A stretch of 33,319 bases of DNA from Promethearchaeota archaeon (GTDB taxonomy: Archaea > Asgardarchaeota > Lokiarchaeia > Sigyniarchaeales > SOKP01). Numbering within the stretch: position 1 is the first letter of the stretch; each line of letters begins with the position of its first letter. The translations under genes were made by a program, and so were the position numbers. The notes under the pieces were generated by a model that worked only from the letters and a program-made list of their open reading frames with translations, did no database searches and had not been told where the DNA came from. The stretch covers positions 1 to 33,319 of the forward strand of contig JAUWZT010000002.1 of NCBI GenBank assembly GCA_030615145.1, read 5' to 3'. Of this stretch, positions 7,942 through 15,574 are shown one piece after another.

Positions 7942-9186
7942 GTGGTAAATCAATTAAATTTAGATAATACAAATAGATTATATGAAGAGGCATTGAAATT
8001 AATCCCAGGTGCTATTTTAGGAATTCGACGTCCTTATAACTTTATAGAGGGAGAATATCCTATTTTTTTTGAAACTGCCAAGGGAGGTAAAGTTATTGAT
8101 GTTGATGGAAATGAATATCTTGATATGTTATGTGCTTATGGACCTATTATTATAGGGCATAGGGAAGAGGAAATCGATAATGCCGTAATAGATCAAATTA
8201 AAAATAAGGGATTTTGCATGTCTTTAACCCAGCAAATACAAAACAGATTGGCAAAAAAATTAAAAGATTTAATACCCTGTTGTGAAAAAATGGTATTTGT
8301 AAAAACAGGTTCTGATGCTACTACTATTGGTGTTCGCGTTGCTCGGGGTTATACCAAAAGATTAAAAATATTACGGTGTGGATACCATGGTTGGCATTCT
8401 TGGTGCGTCGAAGGCAAAGGTGGAATCCCTGAAAAACTCTACGAAGATGTGTATGAATTCGAGTATAACAACCTTGACCATGTTAGTAAGTTGATGCAAA
8501 AATATGGTAACGATGTTGCAGCAATCATTATAACCCCTATTAATCACCCAGGTGGTCATGAAGTGGAAATGCCAGAACCAGGATTCTTAGAGGGTGTTCG
8601 TGAACTAGCAGATAAATACGATGCACTGTTGATATTTGATGAAATACGTACAGGCTTCAGAGTTAATCTTGGTGGTGCTCAAAAAGAATTAGGTGTGATA
8701 CCTGATCTTGCCGCATTCGGAAAGGCAATGGCAAATGGTTACCCTATCAGTTTCCTTGCAGGTAAAGAAGAAGTAATGGATATATTAATCGAAGAAGTCT
8801 TTTTAAGTTCAACTTTCTTTCCAAATAGTTTTCCACAAGTAGCAGCACTTAAAACTATAGAAATCATGGAGCGGGACAATGTTTTAGATGTCATTCGTGA
8901 GAAAGGTGAAAAGTTTGCTAAAAATGTTACCGAGATCATAGATGAAAGTGGCGTTCCGTGTACCTTTTCGGGAAGCCCATGGATGCCTTACATAACATTT
9001 GACCCCGATCCAAATCTCTTATATCGAAAACTGAGAGAAGAGTTTTATAAACAATTAATTCGACGGAAAGTGTTCTTACAACCTTATCATCATGGATATA
9101 TTTGTTATAGGCATACAAATGAAGATTTGGAGAACGCAGTAAATAGGATTGCCGAATCTTTAAATGAATGCAAAAAGTTAATGTAA
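7942..9186 (+). CDS. kat: Class III aminotransferase, probable 3-aminobutyryl-CoA aminotransferase (Kat)
   Basis: A 414-residue PLP aminotransferase of the glutamate-1-semialdehyde aminomutase-like branch. It has GSDATTIGVRVARGYT (phosphate-binding loop), the YHGWHSWC turn, DEIRTGFR, and the PLP lysine in AFGKAMANGYP. The start is a GTG preceded by GGAGATGA. It is first in the lysine cluster, 19 bases ahead of the kce ATG. In the Candidatus Cloacimonas acidaminovorans version of lysine fermentation, a beta-transaminase (Kat) converts 3-aminobutyryl-CoA and 2-oxoglutarate to acetoacetyl-CoA and glutamate, replacing the Kal ammonia-lyase. No Kal-like gene is seen here, which supports that role. 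Class and cofactor are clear from sequence; substrate is inferred from context, and a GSAM-type or other omega-transaminase is the alternative. Confidence 0.6.
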   Translation: MVNQLNLDNTNRLYEEALKLIPGAILGIRRPYNFIEGEYPIFFETAKGGKVIDVDGNEYLDMLCAYGPIIIGHREEEIDNAVIDQIKNKGFCMSLTQQIQNRLAKKLKDLIPCCEKMVFVKTGSDATTIGVRVARGYTKRLKILRCGYHGWHSWCVEGKGGIPEKLYEDVYEFEYNNLDHVSKLMQKYGNDVAAIIITPINHPGGHEVEMPEPGFLEGVRELADKYDALLIFDEIRTGFRVNLGGAQKELGVIPDLAAFGKAMANGYPISFLAGKEEVMDILIEEVFLSSTFFPNSFPQVAALKTIEIMERDNVLDVIREKGEKFAKNVTEIIDESGVPCTFSGSPWMPYITFDPDPNLLYRKLREEFYKQLIRRKVFLQPYHHGYICYRHTNEDLENAVNRIAESLNECKKLM

Positions 9187-9205
9187 TACTTACTTGGGAT
9201 TCTTA

Positions 9206-10030
9206 ATGGAGAAATTGATAATAACTGCTGCTATATGCGGAGCTGAAGTAACAAAGAACCAGAATCCGAATGTACCTTATACTATTAGAGAAATAGGGAT
9301 CGAAGCTGAGAAAGCATTCTTAGCAGGTGCGAGTATTATACATCTGCATGTAAGAGAAGATGATGGCACCCCCACTCAAGATATAAAACGATTCCAAGCT
9401 TGTATCGATGAAATAAAAAATAGATGTCCCGATGTTATCGTTCAACCTTCAACTGGAGGTGCTATAGGAATGAGTAATGAAGAGAGACTACAACCTATCT
9501 TCATGGAGCCTCCACCCGAAATGGCAACTCTTGATTGTGGTACAATGAATTTTGGTGGCGATGAAATTTTCGTTAATACTGAAAATACTATCATTAATTT
9601 TGCTCAAGAAATGAATTCGCGTGGAATTAAACCAGAACTGGAATGCTTTGATAAGGGTATGATCGACATGGCATTACGACTTAATAGCAAAGGATATATC
9701 AAAGATCCAATGCATTTTAACTTTGTATTAGGCGTCATCGGAGGTATAGCAGCAACACCTCGAGATTTGGTATTTATGATAAACAGTATTCCGAAAAATT
9801 CTACGTTTACCGTGTGTGCTATTGGAAGACATGAATTTCCTATGGTTAATTTATCTATAGTTATGGGTGGCCATGCTAGAGTAGGTTTTGAAGATAACAT
9901 TTATCTTTCTAAAGGTGTACTAGCTAAGTCTAATAGTGAATTAGTCGAAAAAATAGTTAGGATTTCAAAAGAAATAGGTAGAGACATCGCCTCTCCTTAC
10001 CAAGCGAGAAAAATTTTAGGTTTAAATTAA
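9206..10030 (+). CDS. kce: 3-keto-5-aminohexanoate cleavage enzyme (Kce, BKACE family)
   Basis: The 274-residue product starts at the ATG at 9206 (MEKLIITAAICGAEVT), the conserved start of the family. An in-frame TTG at 9194 would add four residues without family support. Motifs: NPNVPYT, AGASIIHLHVRE (the HLH pair binds Zn2+), DGTPTQD, QPSTGGAIGMS and the C-terminal GHARVGFEDNIYL. The enzyme condenses 3-oxo-5-aminohexanoate with acetyl-CoA to give acetoacetate and 3-aminobutyryl-CoA, without a separate CoA transferase. The BKACE family is broad, but adjacency to kdd, kamA and kamDE makes the lysine-specific assignment firm. It lies directly after the aminotransferase proposed to use its product. 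Confidence 0.93.
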   Translation: MEKLIITAAICGAEVTKNQNPNVPYTIREIGIEAEKAFLAGASIIHLHVREDDGTPTQDIKRFQACIDEIKNRCPDVIVQPSTGGAIGMSNEERLQPIFMEPPPEMATLDCGTMNFGGDEIFVNTENTIINFAQEMNSRGIKPELECFDKGMIDMALRLNSKGYIKDPMHFNFVLGVIGGIAATPRDLVFMINSIPKNSTFTVCAIGRHEFPMVNLSIVMGGHARVGFEDNIYLSKGVLAKSNSELVEKIVRISKEIGRDIASPYQARKILGLN

Positions 10031-10060
10031 TCAATACAAATAAAGAAAAATGTTAAGATT

Positions 10061-10768
10061 ATGTATAAAGAATTTGCTGATATTTACGATCTAATTTATT
10101 CGTTTAAGGATTACAAAAAAGAAGTTAAAAAAATTAAGAAGTTGATTAAAAAATACAAAAGTTCGGATGGTAGCGAACTTTTAGATGTAGCTTGCGGTAC
10201 TGGAGAGCATCTAAAATATTTTAAAGATAGTTTTATTTGCACTGGTGTGGATATCAACGAAGGAATACTGAATGTCGCCAAAAATAAAATCAAAGGAGCG
10301 ACTTTCAAACAAGCTGACATGATAAATTTCGATCTAAACAAAAAATTTGATGTAATTTTATCTTTGTTTAGTTCGATTGGATATGTAAAAACTTATGCTA
10401 ATTTAGAAAAAACTATTGTAAACTTTGCGAACCATTTAAAACAAGGTGGAATCTTAATAATAGAGCTATGGTTTACGAAATCTACTTACTGGGTGGGTCT
10501 CCCGAGCATGACAACTTATGATGGAGACGATATTAAGATTGCCAGATTAAATACATCAAAAATAGAGAAGGATCTATCTGTAATGGAAATGCATTATTTG
10601 ATAGTAGAGAAAAATAAGGATGTTAAATATTTCGTAGATAAACATGAATTAGGTTTATTTGAGATTGATAAAACTCTCGAATTCATGGAAAGAGCCGGTC
10701 TGAAAGTAGAGTTTCTAAAAGATGGCTTAATGAAAGAAAGAGGATTGTATGTTGGGGTTAAAACGTAA
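10061..10768 (+). CDS. Class I SAM-dependent methyltransferase
   Basis: A 235-residue Rossmann methyltransferase. Motif I is LDVACGTGEHL, motif II CTGVDINEGIL (Asp binds the SAM ribose), motif III FKQADMINFDL, and motif IV FDVILSLFSSIGYV. The C-terminal beta-strand region (about 150-235) resembles the N-methyltransferases of the DesVI/RdmB-like small-molecule group more than RNA methyltransferases. It sits between kce and kdd on the same strand, 30 bases after kce and 89 before kdd, so it may be part of the lysine transcript. No methylation step is known in lysine fermentation. It could act on an amine intermediate or simply be carried along. The start has only a weak ribosome binding site. 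Confidence 0.75.
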   Translation: MYKEFADIYDLIYSFKDYKKEVKKIKKLIKKYKSSDGSELLDVACGTGEHLKYFKDSFICTGVDINEGILNVAKNKIKGATFKQADMINFDLNKKFDVILSLFSSIGYVKTYANLEKTIVNFANHLKQGGILIIELWFTKSTYWVGLPSMTTYDGDDIKIARLNTSKIEKDLSVMEMHYLIVEKNKDVKYFVDKHELGLFEIDKTLEFMERAGLKVEFLKDGLMKERGLYVGVKT

Positions 10769-10857
10769 AAAATTAGAAAAATAATAATTATATTGAATCT
10801 TTACTAAGATCAGATACTATAATAAATAATTTCTAAGGATTAGATGGAGAACTTTAC

Positions 10858-11898
10858 ATGGCAAAAGGTAATAAATACGGAACTCATAGAGTCATTGAAC
10901 CTAAAGGAACGCTTCCTCAACCTGCTTTTAAAATATCCAACGATACGACCATATTCGACAACGAAATATTAATAGATGTCGATTATTTGAATATTGACTC
11001 CGCAAGCTTTACTCAACTTAAAGAAGAAGCGGGAGGAGATATAGAAAAAATAAAAGCTAAAATAATGGAAATTGTTCAAGAAAGGGGAAAAATGCAAAAC
11101 CCCGTTACTGGTTCAGGGGGAATGCTGATGGGGCATGTAGAAAAAATAGGACCAGATCTAACAGGAAAAATCGATTTACACAAAGGAGACAAAATTGCTA
11201 CGTTAGTTTCTCTTTCTTTAACACCACTTAAGATCGAAAAAATTTTAGATATCAAACCAGATATAGATCGAGTTGAAATTGAAGGTAAAGCCATACTTTT
11301 TGAAAGTGGAATTTACGCTAAAATCCCCAAAGATATGGACGATAAATTGGCTTTAGCAGCTCTTGATGTAGCAGGTGCTCCGGCTCAAACAAAAAGAATC
11401 GTTAAACCGGGAAACTCTGTTTTAATACTTGGAGCAACTGGAAAATCTGGATTAATGTGCTCTTTTATAGCAAAAAGTATTGTTGGACCAAACGGTAAAG
11501 TAATAGGACAAGCTAGAAATGAGAAAAGAGCTGAGTTCCTTAAGGATACAGGTTTTTGTCATGAAGTGATTATTGCTGACATCCTTAAACCGCTGGATGT
11601 CTTAGAAAAAACATTTGCTATTAACAATGGAAAAGAAGTTGACATTTCCATTAACTGTCTCAGTATACCTAACACAGAAATGTCAAGTATTTTACCCGTA
11701 AAAGATGGCGGGATCGTATATTTCTTTTCTATGGCTACTAGTTTTACTAAAGCCGCATTAGGTGCTGAGGGCGTCGGAAAAGATGTCACGATGATAATTG
11801 GAAATGGTTATACCAAAGGACATGCTCAAATAGCTTTAGATGAGTTACGAGAGTCTGAAAAATTACGAAAAATATTTGAAGAAAAATATGTAAAATAA
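10858..11898 (+). CDS. kdd: L-erythro-3,5-diaminohexanoate dehydrogenase (Kdd)
   Basis: A 346-residue enzyme beginning with the family-typical HRVIEPKGTLPQPAFKI. It has the GMLMGHVEKIG segment and a Rossmann NAD site LGATGKSGLMCSFIAK, with a Glu/Arg-rich stretch after beta-2 (GQARNEKRAEFL). Kdd oxidatively deaminates (3S,5S)-3,5-diaminohexanoate to 5-amino-3-oxohexanoate and ammonia with NAD(P)+; Kce then cleaves the product. The ATG follows GATGGAGA at a good distance. It is 41 bases upstream of kamA on the same strand. Recognition rests on overall resemblance to the Fusobacterium and Clostridium enzyme and on the complete neighbouring pathway. Confidence 0.92.
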   Translation: MAKGNKYGTHRVIEPKGTLPQPAFKISNDTTIFDNEILIDVDYLNIDSASFTQLKEEAGGDIEKIKAKIMEIVQERGKMQNPVTGSGGMLMGHVEKIGPDLTGKIDLHKGDKIATLVSLSLTPLKIEKILDIKPDIDRVEIEGKAILFESGIYAKIPKDMDDKLALAALDVAGAPAQTKRIVKPGNSVLILGATGKSGLMCSFIAKSIVGPNGKVIGQARNEKRAEFLKDTGFCHEVIIADILKPLDVLEKTFAINNGKEVDISINCLSIPNTEMSSILPVKDGGIVYFFSMATSFTKAALGAEGVGKDVTMIIGNGYTKGHAQIALDELRESEKLRKIFEEKYVK

Positions 11899-11939
11899 AT
11901 TGGAATATGAAGATAATTACATAAGTAAAGTGAATTGTT

Positions 11940-13178
11940 ATGAGAGTAAATAGAAGAAAAGAATTATTTAAGGATGTAAGCGACGAAGATTGGAATAATT
12001 GGCGCTGGCAATTTAAGAATAGAATAAACAATTTAGAAGACCTTAAACAATACATTCCACTAACTAAAGAGGAGGACGACCCAGAAATCTTAAAAGAATT
12101 GCGAATGGCAATTACACCTTATTATTTGTCATTAATCGACCCTCACGATCCTTACGATCCTATAAGAAAACAAGCTATCCCTACTATCCATGAATTACAC
12201 ATATCGTCGAGCGATCTTGTAGATCCTCTTCATGAAGATGTTGATTCGCCAGTTCCAGGTCTAACCCATAGATATCCCGATCGCATATTGTTTTTACTTA
12301 CTGAAAATTGTTCGATGTATTGCCGACATTGTACTCGCAAGAGATTTGCTGGTCATCACGATAAAGCGCCACCACAAACACAAATCGATAAATGTATTGA
12401 ATATATACAAGAAACTCCGGCTATAAGAGATGTACTTTTATCTGGAGGTGATGCTTTATTAATTTCTGATAAAAAATTAGAAGATATCCTGGTCAGATTA
12501 AAGGAAATTCCTCACGTAGAAATAATACGACTAGGTTCTCGAACACCCGTAGTTATGCCTCAAAGAATTACTCCTGAACTATGTGAAATGATCAAGAAAT
12601 ATCATCCTATTTGGTTTAATACCCATTTTAATCATTCTAATGAAATAACAGAAGATTCTAAAAGAGCGTGTGAAATGTTAGCAGATGCGGGAGTCCCACT
12701 TGGAAATCAATCGGTGTTATTGAAAGGCGTAAATGATTGTATTCATGTCATGAAAGAATTAGTCCAAGACCTTGTAAAAATTAGAGTAAGACCTTACTAT
12801 ATTTATCAATGCGATCTCTCTGTTGGCCTTGAGCATTTTAGAACTCGCGTTGCTCAAGGTATTGAAATCATTGAGGGATTAAGGGGGCATACTTCGGGCT
12901 TATGCGTTCCCACATTCGTAGTAGATGCTCCAGGGGGTGGAGGTAAGATCCCTGTTATGCCAGATTATACAATCTCTCAGGGAAATAAACGGGTTGTATT
13001 AAGAAATTTTGAGGGTGTTATTACAACATACGAAGAACCAGATGAATATATTCCGGGCTGTCATTGCGAAGATGTTGAACAGCAGATTGGAGTTTCTTCA
13101 TTATTAAGTGGCCAAAAAATAACAATTGAGCCAGATGATTTAGAAAGAAATAAGAGGAAAAGGAAATTAAGTAAATAA
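11940..13178 (+). CDS. kamA: L-lysine 2,3-aminomutase (KamA)
   Basis: A 412-residue radical-SAM enzyme. The [4Fe-4S]/SAM motif is CSMYCRHC (Cys124, Cys128, Cys131), followed by TRKRFAG. DVLLSGGDALL is the SAM-binding GGE-like strand, and the PLP lysine is in APGGGGKIP (Lys336, equivalent to Lys337 of the clostridial enzyme). The C-terminus has a Cys pair (PGCHCE) that may help bind zinc at the subunit interface. It converts L-lysine to L-beta-lysine, the first step of the pathway here. The alternative product, N-acetyl-beta-lysine osmolyte, is less likely because kamDE, kdd and kce are present. The ATG follows AAAGTGAAT. It converges on the toxin-antitoxin genes, whose last stop lies 16 bases beyond. 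Confidence 0.95.
   Translation: MRVNRRKELFKDVSDEDWNNWRWQFKNRINNLEDLKQYIPLTKEEDDPEILKELRMAITPYYLSLIDPHDPYDPIRKQAIPTIHELHISSSDLVDPLHEDVDSPVPGLTHRYPDRILFLLTENCSMYCRHCTRKRFAGHHDKAPPQTQIDKCIEYIQETPAIRDVLLSGGDALLISDKKLEDILVRLKEIPHVEIIRLGSRTPVVMPQRITPELCEMIKKYHPIWFNTHFNHSNEITEDSKRACEMLADAGVPLGNQSVLLKGVNDCIHVMKELVQDLVKIRVRPYYIYQCDLSVGLEHFRTRVAQGIEIIEGLRGHTSGLCVPTFVVDAPGGGGKIPVMPDYTISQGNKRVVLRNFEGVITTYEEPDEYIPGCHCEDVEQQIGVSSLLSGQKITIEPDDLERNKRKRKLSK
12989..13010 (+). repeat. 22-base direct repeat, copy 1 (inside kamA)
   Basis: This stretch of kamA (codons for RVVLRNF) recurs with a single mismatch at 14141-14162 in the non-coding region beyond the toxin-antitoxin pair. The two copies flank that pair at a distance of 1152 bases. 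Confidence 0.6.
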
Positions 13179-13193
13179 AATTTTATGGAAAGT

Positions 13194-13592
13194 CTAAAAT
13201 AATTTTTTTTGGTTTTTCAACAAGGTAATTTTTTCTTGAATGCTTTGGAATTGATTGGATTCACATCTTTTAACCATATCTTTCCATATTACCCTAAATT
13301 GATAAAAATATTCAGAAATTTCAAGTGGATCTCCAAATAATACGTGATATGTTTCAGCAATTTCAATTTTTAAATAAAGTGGTAAAAGTTCAAAAACTTT
13401 AATGTCATAATTATGAGGAATTTTCTCTAACAAGGACAACCAAATTTTAAAATTAGCTTTTTTATCTTTAGTTTTTGTAATTATGGCTACATCTAAATCG
13501 GATCGACTTGAGATAAAATTACCAGAAATGAAACTACCATAGAGAATTGTCCAATAATCATTGCAAATTTCTAAATCTTTTTTAATCTTAAT
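13194..13592 (-). CDS. mntA: MntA-like minimal nucleotidyltransferase (antitoxin), non-standard start
   Basis: The reading frame encodes about 132 residues if begun at ATT 13592. It contains the Pol-beta fold signature YGSFISGNF followed by SRSDLDVAI (GS at 19-20, Asp32 and Asp34) and a later Asp in YDIKVFEL. These are the Mg2+/ATP-binding elements of MNT proteins, which AMPylate a Tyr of the partner HEPN toxin. No ATG, GTG or TTG precedes the catalytic motif in this frame; the first is a TTG at 13439, after the active site. The ATT overlaps the last base of the HEPN stop codon (ATTAA), as expected of a coupled start. A +1 slip on the A7 run at 13605-13611 near the HEPN 3' end would also join the frames. 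Otherwise it is a gene with a lost start. Confidence 0.7.
   Translation of the reverse strand: MKIKKDLEICNDYWTILYGSFISGNFISSRSDLDVAIITKTKDKKANFKIWLSLLEKIPHNYDIKVFELLPLYLKIEIAETYHVLFGDPLEISEYFYQFRVIWKDMVKRCESNQFQSIQEKITLLKNQKKLF
13203..13210 (+). terminator. T-run just after kamA
   Basis: Eight T residues lie 24 bases beyond the kamA stop and inside the 3' end of the convergent nucleotidyltransferase gene. It is a plausible archaeal U-tract terminator for the first half of the lysine cluster. Confidence 0.3.
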
Positions 13593-14001
13593 TAGAGAAT
13601 TCGATTTTTTTATTTATTATCACTTCCACTTTTTTTGCTAAAATCATTAAAGTATTTACTACTTCGTTTTTATTTTGGAGCACTAAATCTTCTTCTATCT
13701 TATTGTATTTATGTGCAAGAACATTCCTCAAACCGTTCCATTGATGGAGATTCTTTATGAGATTTGGTGAAAATATAGAAAGTTCATCCAACGCGTCCAA
13801 ATTAGAATAATCATCTTTAACGGTTATACCTAAATCTTTACATAACATAGCAACAACATCCATTGTAGCATCAATTGATATCTGAAGACGATAAAAGAGA
13901 GCATCTAGAAAAAAATAATTTTCATTAATTTTTTCGGGTAAATTAGTAATCTTATCTATGATAAACTCTAATTTTCTTTTATAATAATCCTTGCGATTCA
14001 T
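13588..14001 (-). CDS. hepT: HepT-like HEPN-domain RNase toxin
   Basis: A 137-residue all-alpha protein with the HEPN active-site motif RNVLAHKY (Arg92, His97, Tyr99), exactly RX4HXY. In characterised HepT/MntA pairs this motif is the RNase centre, and its Tyr is the AMPylation site used by the antitoxin. Upstream residues include CKDLGIT and a DALDELSIF helix, typical of DUF86-type HEPN proteins. It is upstream of and coupled to the MntA-like gene on the minus strand, opposite to the lysine cluster. The ATG at 14001 has no close ribosome binding site; a GAGTGAAAT lies about 17 bases away. The pair probably acts as an addiction or defence module, unrelated to lysine metabolism. Confidence 0.85.
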   Translation of the reverse strand: MNRKDYYKRKLEFIIDKITNLPEKINENYFFLDALFYRLQISIDATMDVVAMLCKDLGITVKDDYSNLDALDELSIFSPNLIKNLHQWNGLRNVLAHKYNKIEEDLVLQNKNEVVNTLMILAKKVEVIINKKIEFSN

Positions 14002-14093
14002 TATGTTAATTTTTACATTTCACTCTTTTAATATTTTCTATTTTCATCATAAGGGGTTATTTTTAATACCTCATCTTTCTTAAATTCCTCTAA

Positions 14094-14110
14094 CTATTTA
14101 TAAATTTAGA
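14094..14110. promoter_or_regulatory. Bidirectional TATA-like element
   Basis: CTATTTATAAATTTAGA reads as a TATA box on both strands. On the minus strand it would serve the HEPN/MNT pair with a leader of about 70 bases. On the plus strand it would start a transcript running through the hairpin towards kamB. Confidence 0.35.
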
Positions 14111-14131
14111 TACTCTCAATTTTTATTAGGA

Positions 14132-14153
14132 TAACACAACACGGGTTGTGTTA
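14132..14153. repeat. Nine-base inverted repeat with four-base loop
   Basis: TAACACAAC and GTTGTGTTA face each other around ACGG. In otherwise A/T-rich spacer DNA this is a conspicuous perfect stem. It could be an operator for the bidirectional promoter just beside it or an RNA hairpin in the kamB leader. Confidence 0.5.
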
Positions 14154-14162
14154 AGAAATTTT
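14141..14162 (+). repeat. 22-base direct repeat, copy 2 (intergenic)
   Basis: It matches kamA bases 12989-13010 at 21 of 22 positions and overlaps the right arm of the hairpin. Sequences flanking the two copies are not similar. Confidence 0.55.
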
Positions 14163-14296
14163 AAGCAATATCTTTAGTATTCAAATTTTAATTTTTAAAG
14201 CAATATTCCATATTTAATTTTCAAACATTACTCAAATTCTTAATCTTGATTCTAAGGTACCAACTATTTGTTTTTGTTAATTTGGAATATGCTCCT

Positions 14297-14371
14297 ATGG
14301 ATAAAACAAAACCCGTGAAACGCTATGAGGAAGAAGAAATCTCAGAAATTACTCAGAAAAAGTTAAAATAG
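14297..14371 (+). CDS. Possible 24-residue peptide or gene remnant
   Basis: An ATG opens 24 codons with a coding-like, highly charged product containing PVKRYEEEEISEITQ, ending at TAG. There is no clear ribosome binding site and no family recognised. It could be a leader peptide ahead of kamB, a remnant of a lost gene, or chance. Confidence 0.2.
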   Translation: MDKTKPVKRYEEEEISEITQKKLK

Positions 14372-14476
14372 CAATAGGGAATCTTCAATGATGTAATTTT
14401 AATTAAAAAATCTTATATTTTAAATTTTTTTTAAAAATTAAAATAACATACCCTCTTTTAATAATTTGAAGCACAA

Positions 14477-15529
14477 ATGTTGTCTGCCAACGAGGACTTT
14501 CCTACTCTTTTAATCAACGCCGTAAAGAAGTATAAAGTCATATCAATTATTGGTTTGTCTAAAAATGTGAGCAAAACTACCACATTAAATCACATAATTA
14601 ATTTATTAAGGGATAAGCATACAATTGGAGTCACTTCCATTGGTCGAGATGGAGAACCTTACGATGCGATTACAGAACTTCCAAAACCTAAAATTATAGT
14701 TGAAAAAGAAACAATCTTTGCTACAGCAGAAGATTCTTTAAAGAATAGCGATATAGCGTCCGAACTTATTAAAGGCACTGATTTCACTACGCCACTTGGA
14801 ATTATCAATATATATAAAGCATTAACTAAAGGATATGTTGAATTAGCAGGTCCTTCAATGAATAAACAATTAAAAGACTTATGTAATGAAATGCTAAAAA
14901 CTAGATGTGATGTGATTTTTATTGATGGTGCATTTGATAGGAGATCATTCGCAACTCCCCTTATTTCTGATGCCACAATATTATCCACGGGAGCATCTGT
15001 ATCCAGAAACATGGAGAGGGTTGTCGATCTAACTTCCCATATTTATGATTTATTTAACTTAAAGATAATTAAAGACGATAAAATCAGGAAAATCAGCAAA
15101 GATATCTTACTCACTGCTCAGGTAGGAATTATAAATAATGATTATTCGTCTAATAAATTAGAAGAATCTACGGCTTTAGGTTCGTCTAAAGTAATTTTTG
15201 ACCAATTAACAAAAGACGCTAAATATCTAGTAATAAAAGGAGCGATAACCGATAATATTTTAAATGAATATGTAAACAATAAAAAAATAAAGGATATGAC
15301 TGTAATCGCCACAGATCCTACTAAATTGTTTGTTAGCAAGCAAATATTCTATAAATTTATCAAAAAAGGGGGATGCTTAAAGGTGTTAGATCGTATAAAT
15401 TTAATAGCAATTACGGTTAATCATACTTCACCACTAGGGTATGAATTTAAAAATAACCAGTTCATGAGGTTATTACAAGAGAGAATTGATATTCCTATAT
15501 TCAATCTTGGTCCTTGTGACAACTTATAA
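14477..15529 (+). CDS. kamB: Lysine 5,6-aminomutase reactivase subunit KamB
   Basis: A 350-residue protein immediately upstream of kamD and kamE. It begins with a P-loop-like strand and loop, SIIGLSKNVSKTTTLN (about residues 24-39). The position of the usual last Gly before Lys-Thr is Ser (NVSKTT rather than NVGKTT). A second stretch, DVIFIDGAFDRRSF, resembles a Walker B strand (about 148-161), followed by SDATILSTGASVSRNM. In Fusobacterium, KamB works with the MutS-like ATPase KamC to exchange damaged cobalamin on the 5,6-aminomutase. Assignment is mainly from position and overall resemblance; KamC is not in this window. The start ATG has no obvious ribosome binding site. kamD follows after 45 bases. 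Confidence 0.65.
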   Translation: MLSANEDFPTLLINAVKKYKVISIIGLSKNVSKTTTLNHIINLLRDKHTIGVTSIGRDGEPYDAITELPKPKIIVEKETIFATAEDSLKNSDIASELIKGTDFTTPLGIINIYKALTKGYVELAGPSMNKQLKDLCNEMLKTRCDVIFIDGAFDRRSFATPLISDATILSTGASVSRNMERVVDLTSHIYDLFNLKIIKDDKIRKISKDILLTAQVGIINNDYSSNKLEESTALGSSKVIFDQLTKDAKYLVIKGAITDNILNEYVNNKKIKDMTVIATDPTKLFVSKQIFYKFIKKGGCLKVLDRINLIAITVNHTSPLGYEFKNNQFMRLLQERIDIPIFNLGPCDNL

Positions 15530-15574
15530 TTTAAACTATAGATTATTAAACTTATCTTTAGAGATGAAACTCAC

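Larger units (their letters stand above)
14002..14476. other. Intergenic region between the toxin-antitoxin pair and kamB
   Basis: Very A/T-rich, 475 bases. It holds a TATA-like box usable in both directions (14094-14110), a GC-richer hairpin (14132-14153), a 22-base repeat of kamA sequence (14141-14162), and a 24-codon open frame (14297-14371). AGCAATAT occurs twice (near 14164 and 14199). No longer gene and no tRNA is seen. Confidence 0.6.

Noticed and set aside
11786..12055. Minus-strand 89-residue frame across the kdd-kamA junction
   Set aside because: It has a low-complexity Phe/Ile/Leu-rich product antisense to two well-supported genes.
13194..13439. 81-residue frame starting at TTG 13439
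   Set aside because: It is the C-terminal part of the MNT protein; the catalytic motif continues upstream in the same frame.
14477..15529. KamB protein as a general P-loop NTPase or dethiobiotin synthetase-like enzyme
   Set aside because: Its position directly ahead of kamD/kamE and the overall resemblance favour the reactivase; the P-loop is also not canonical.
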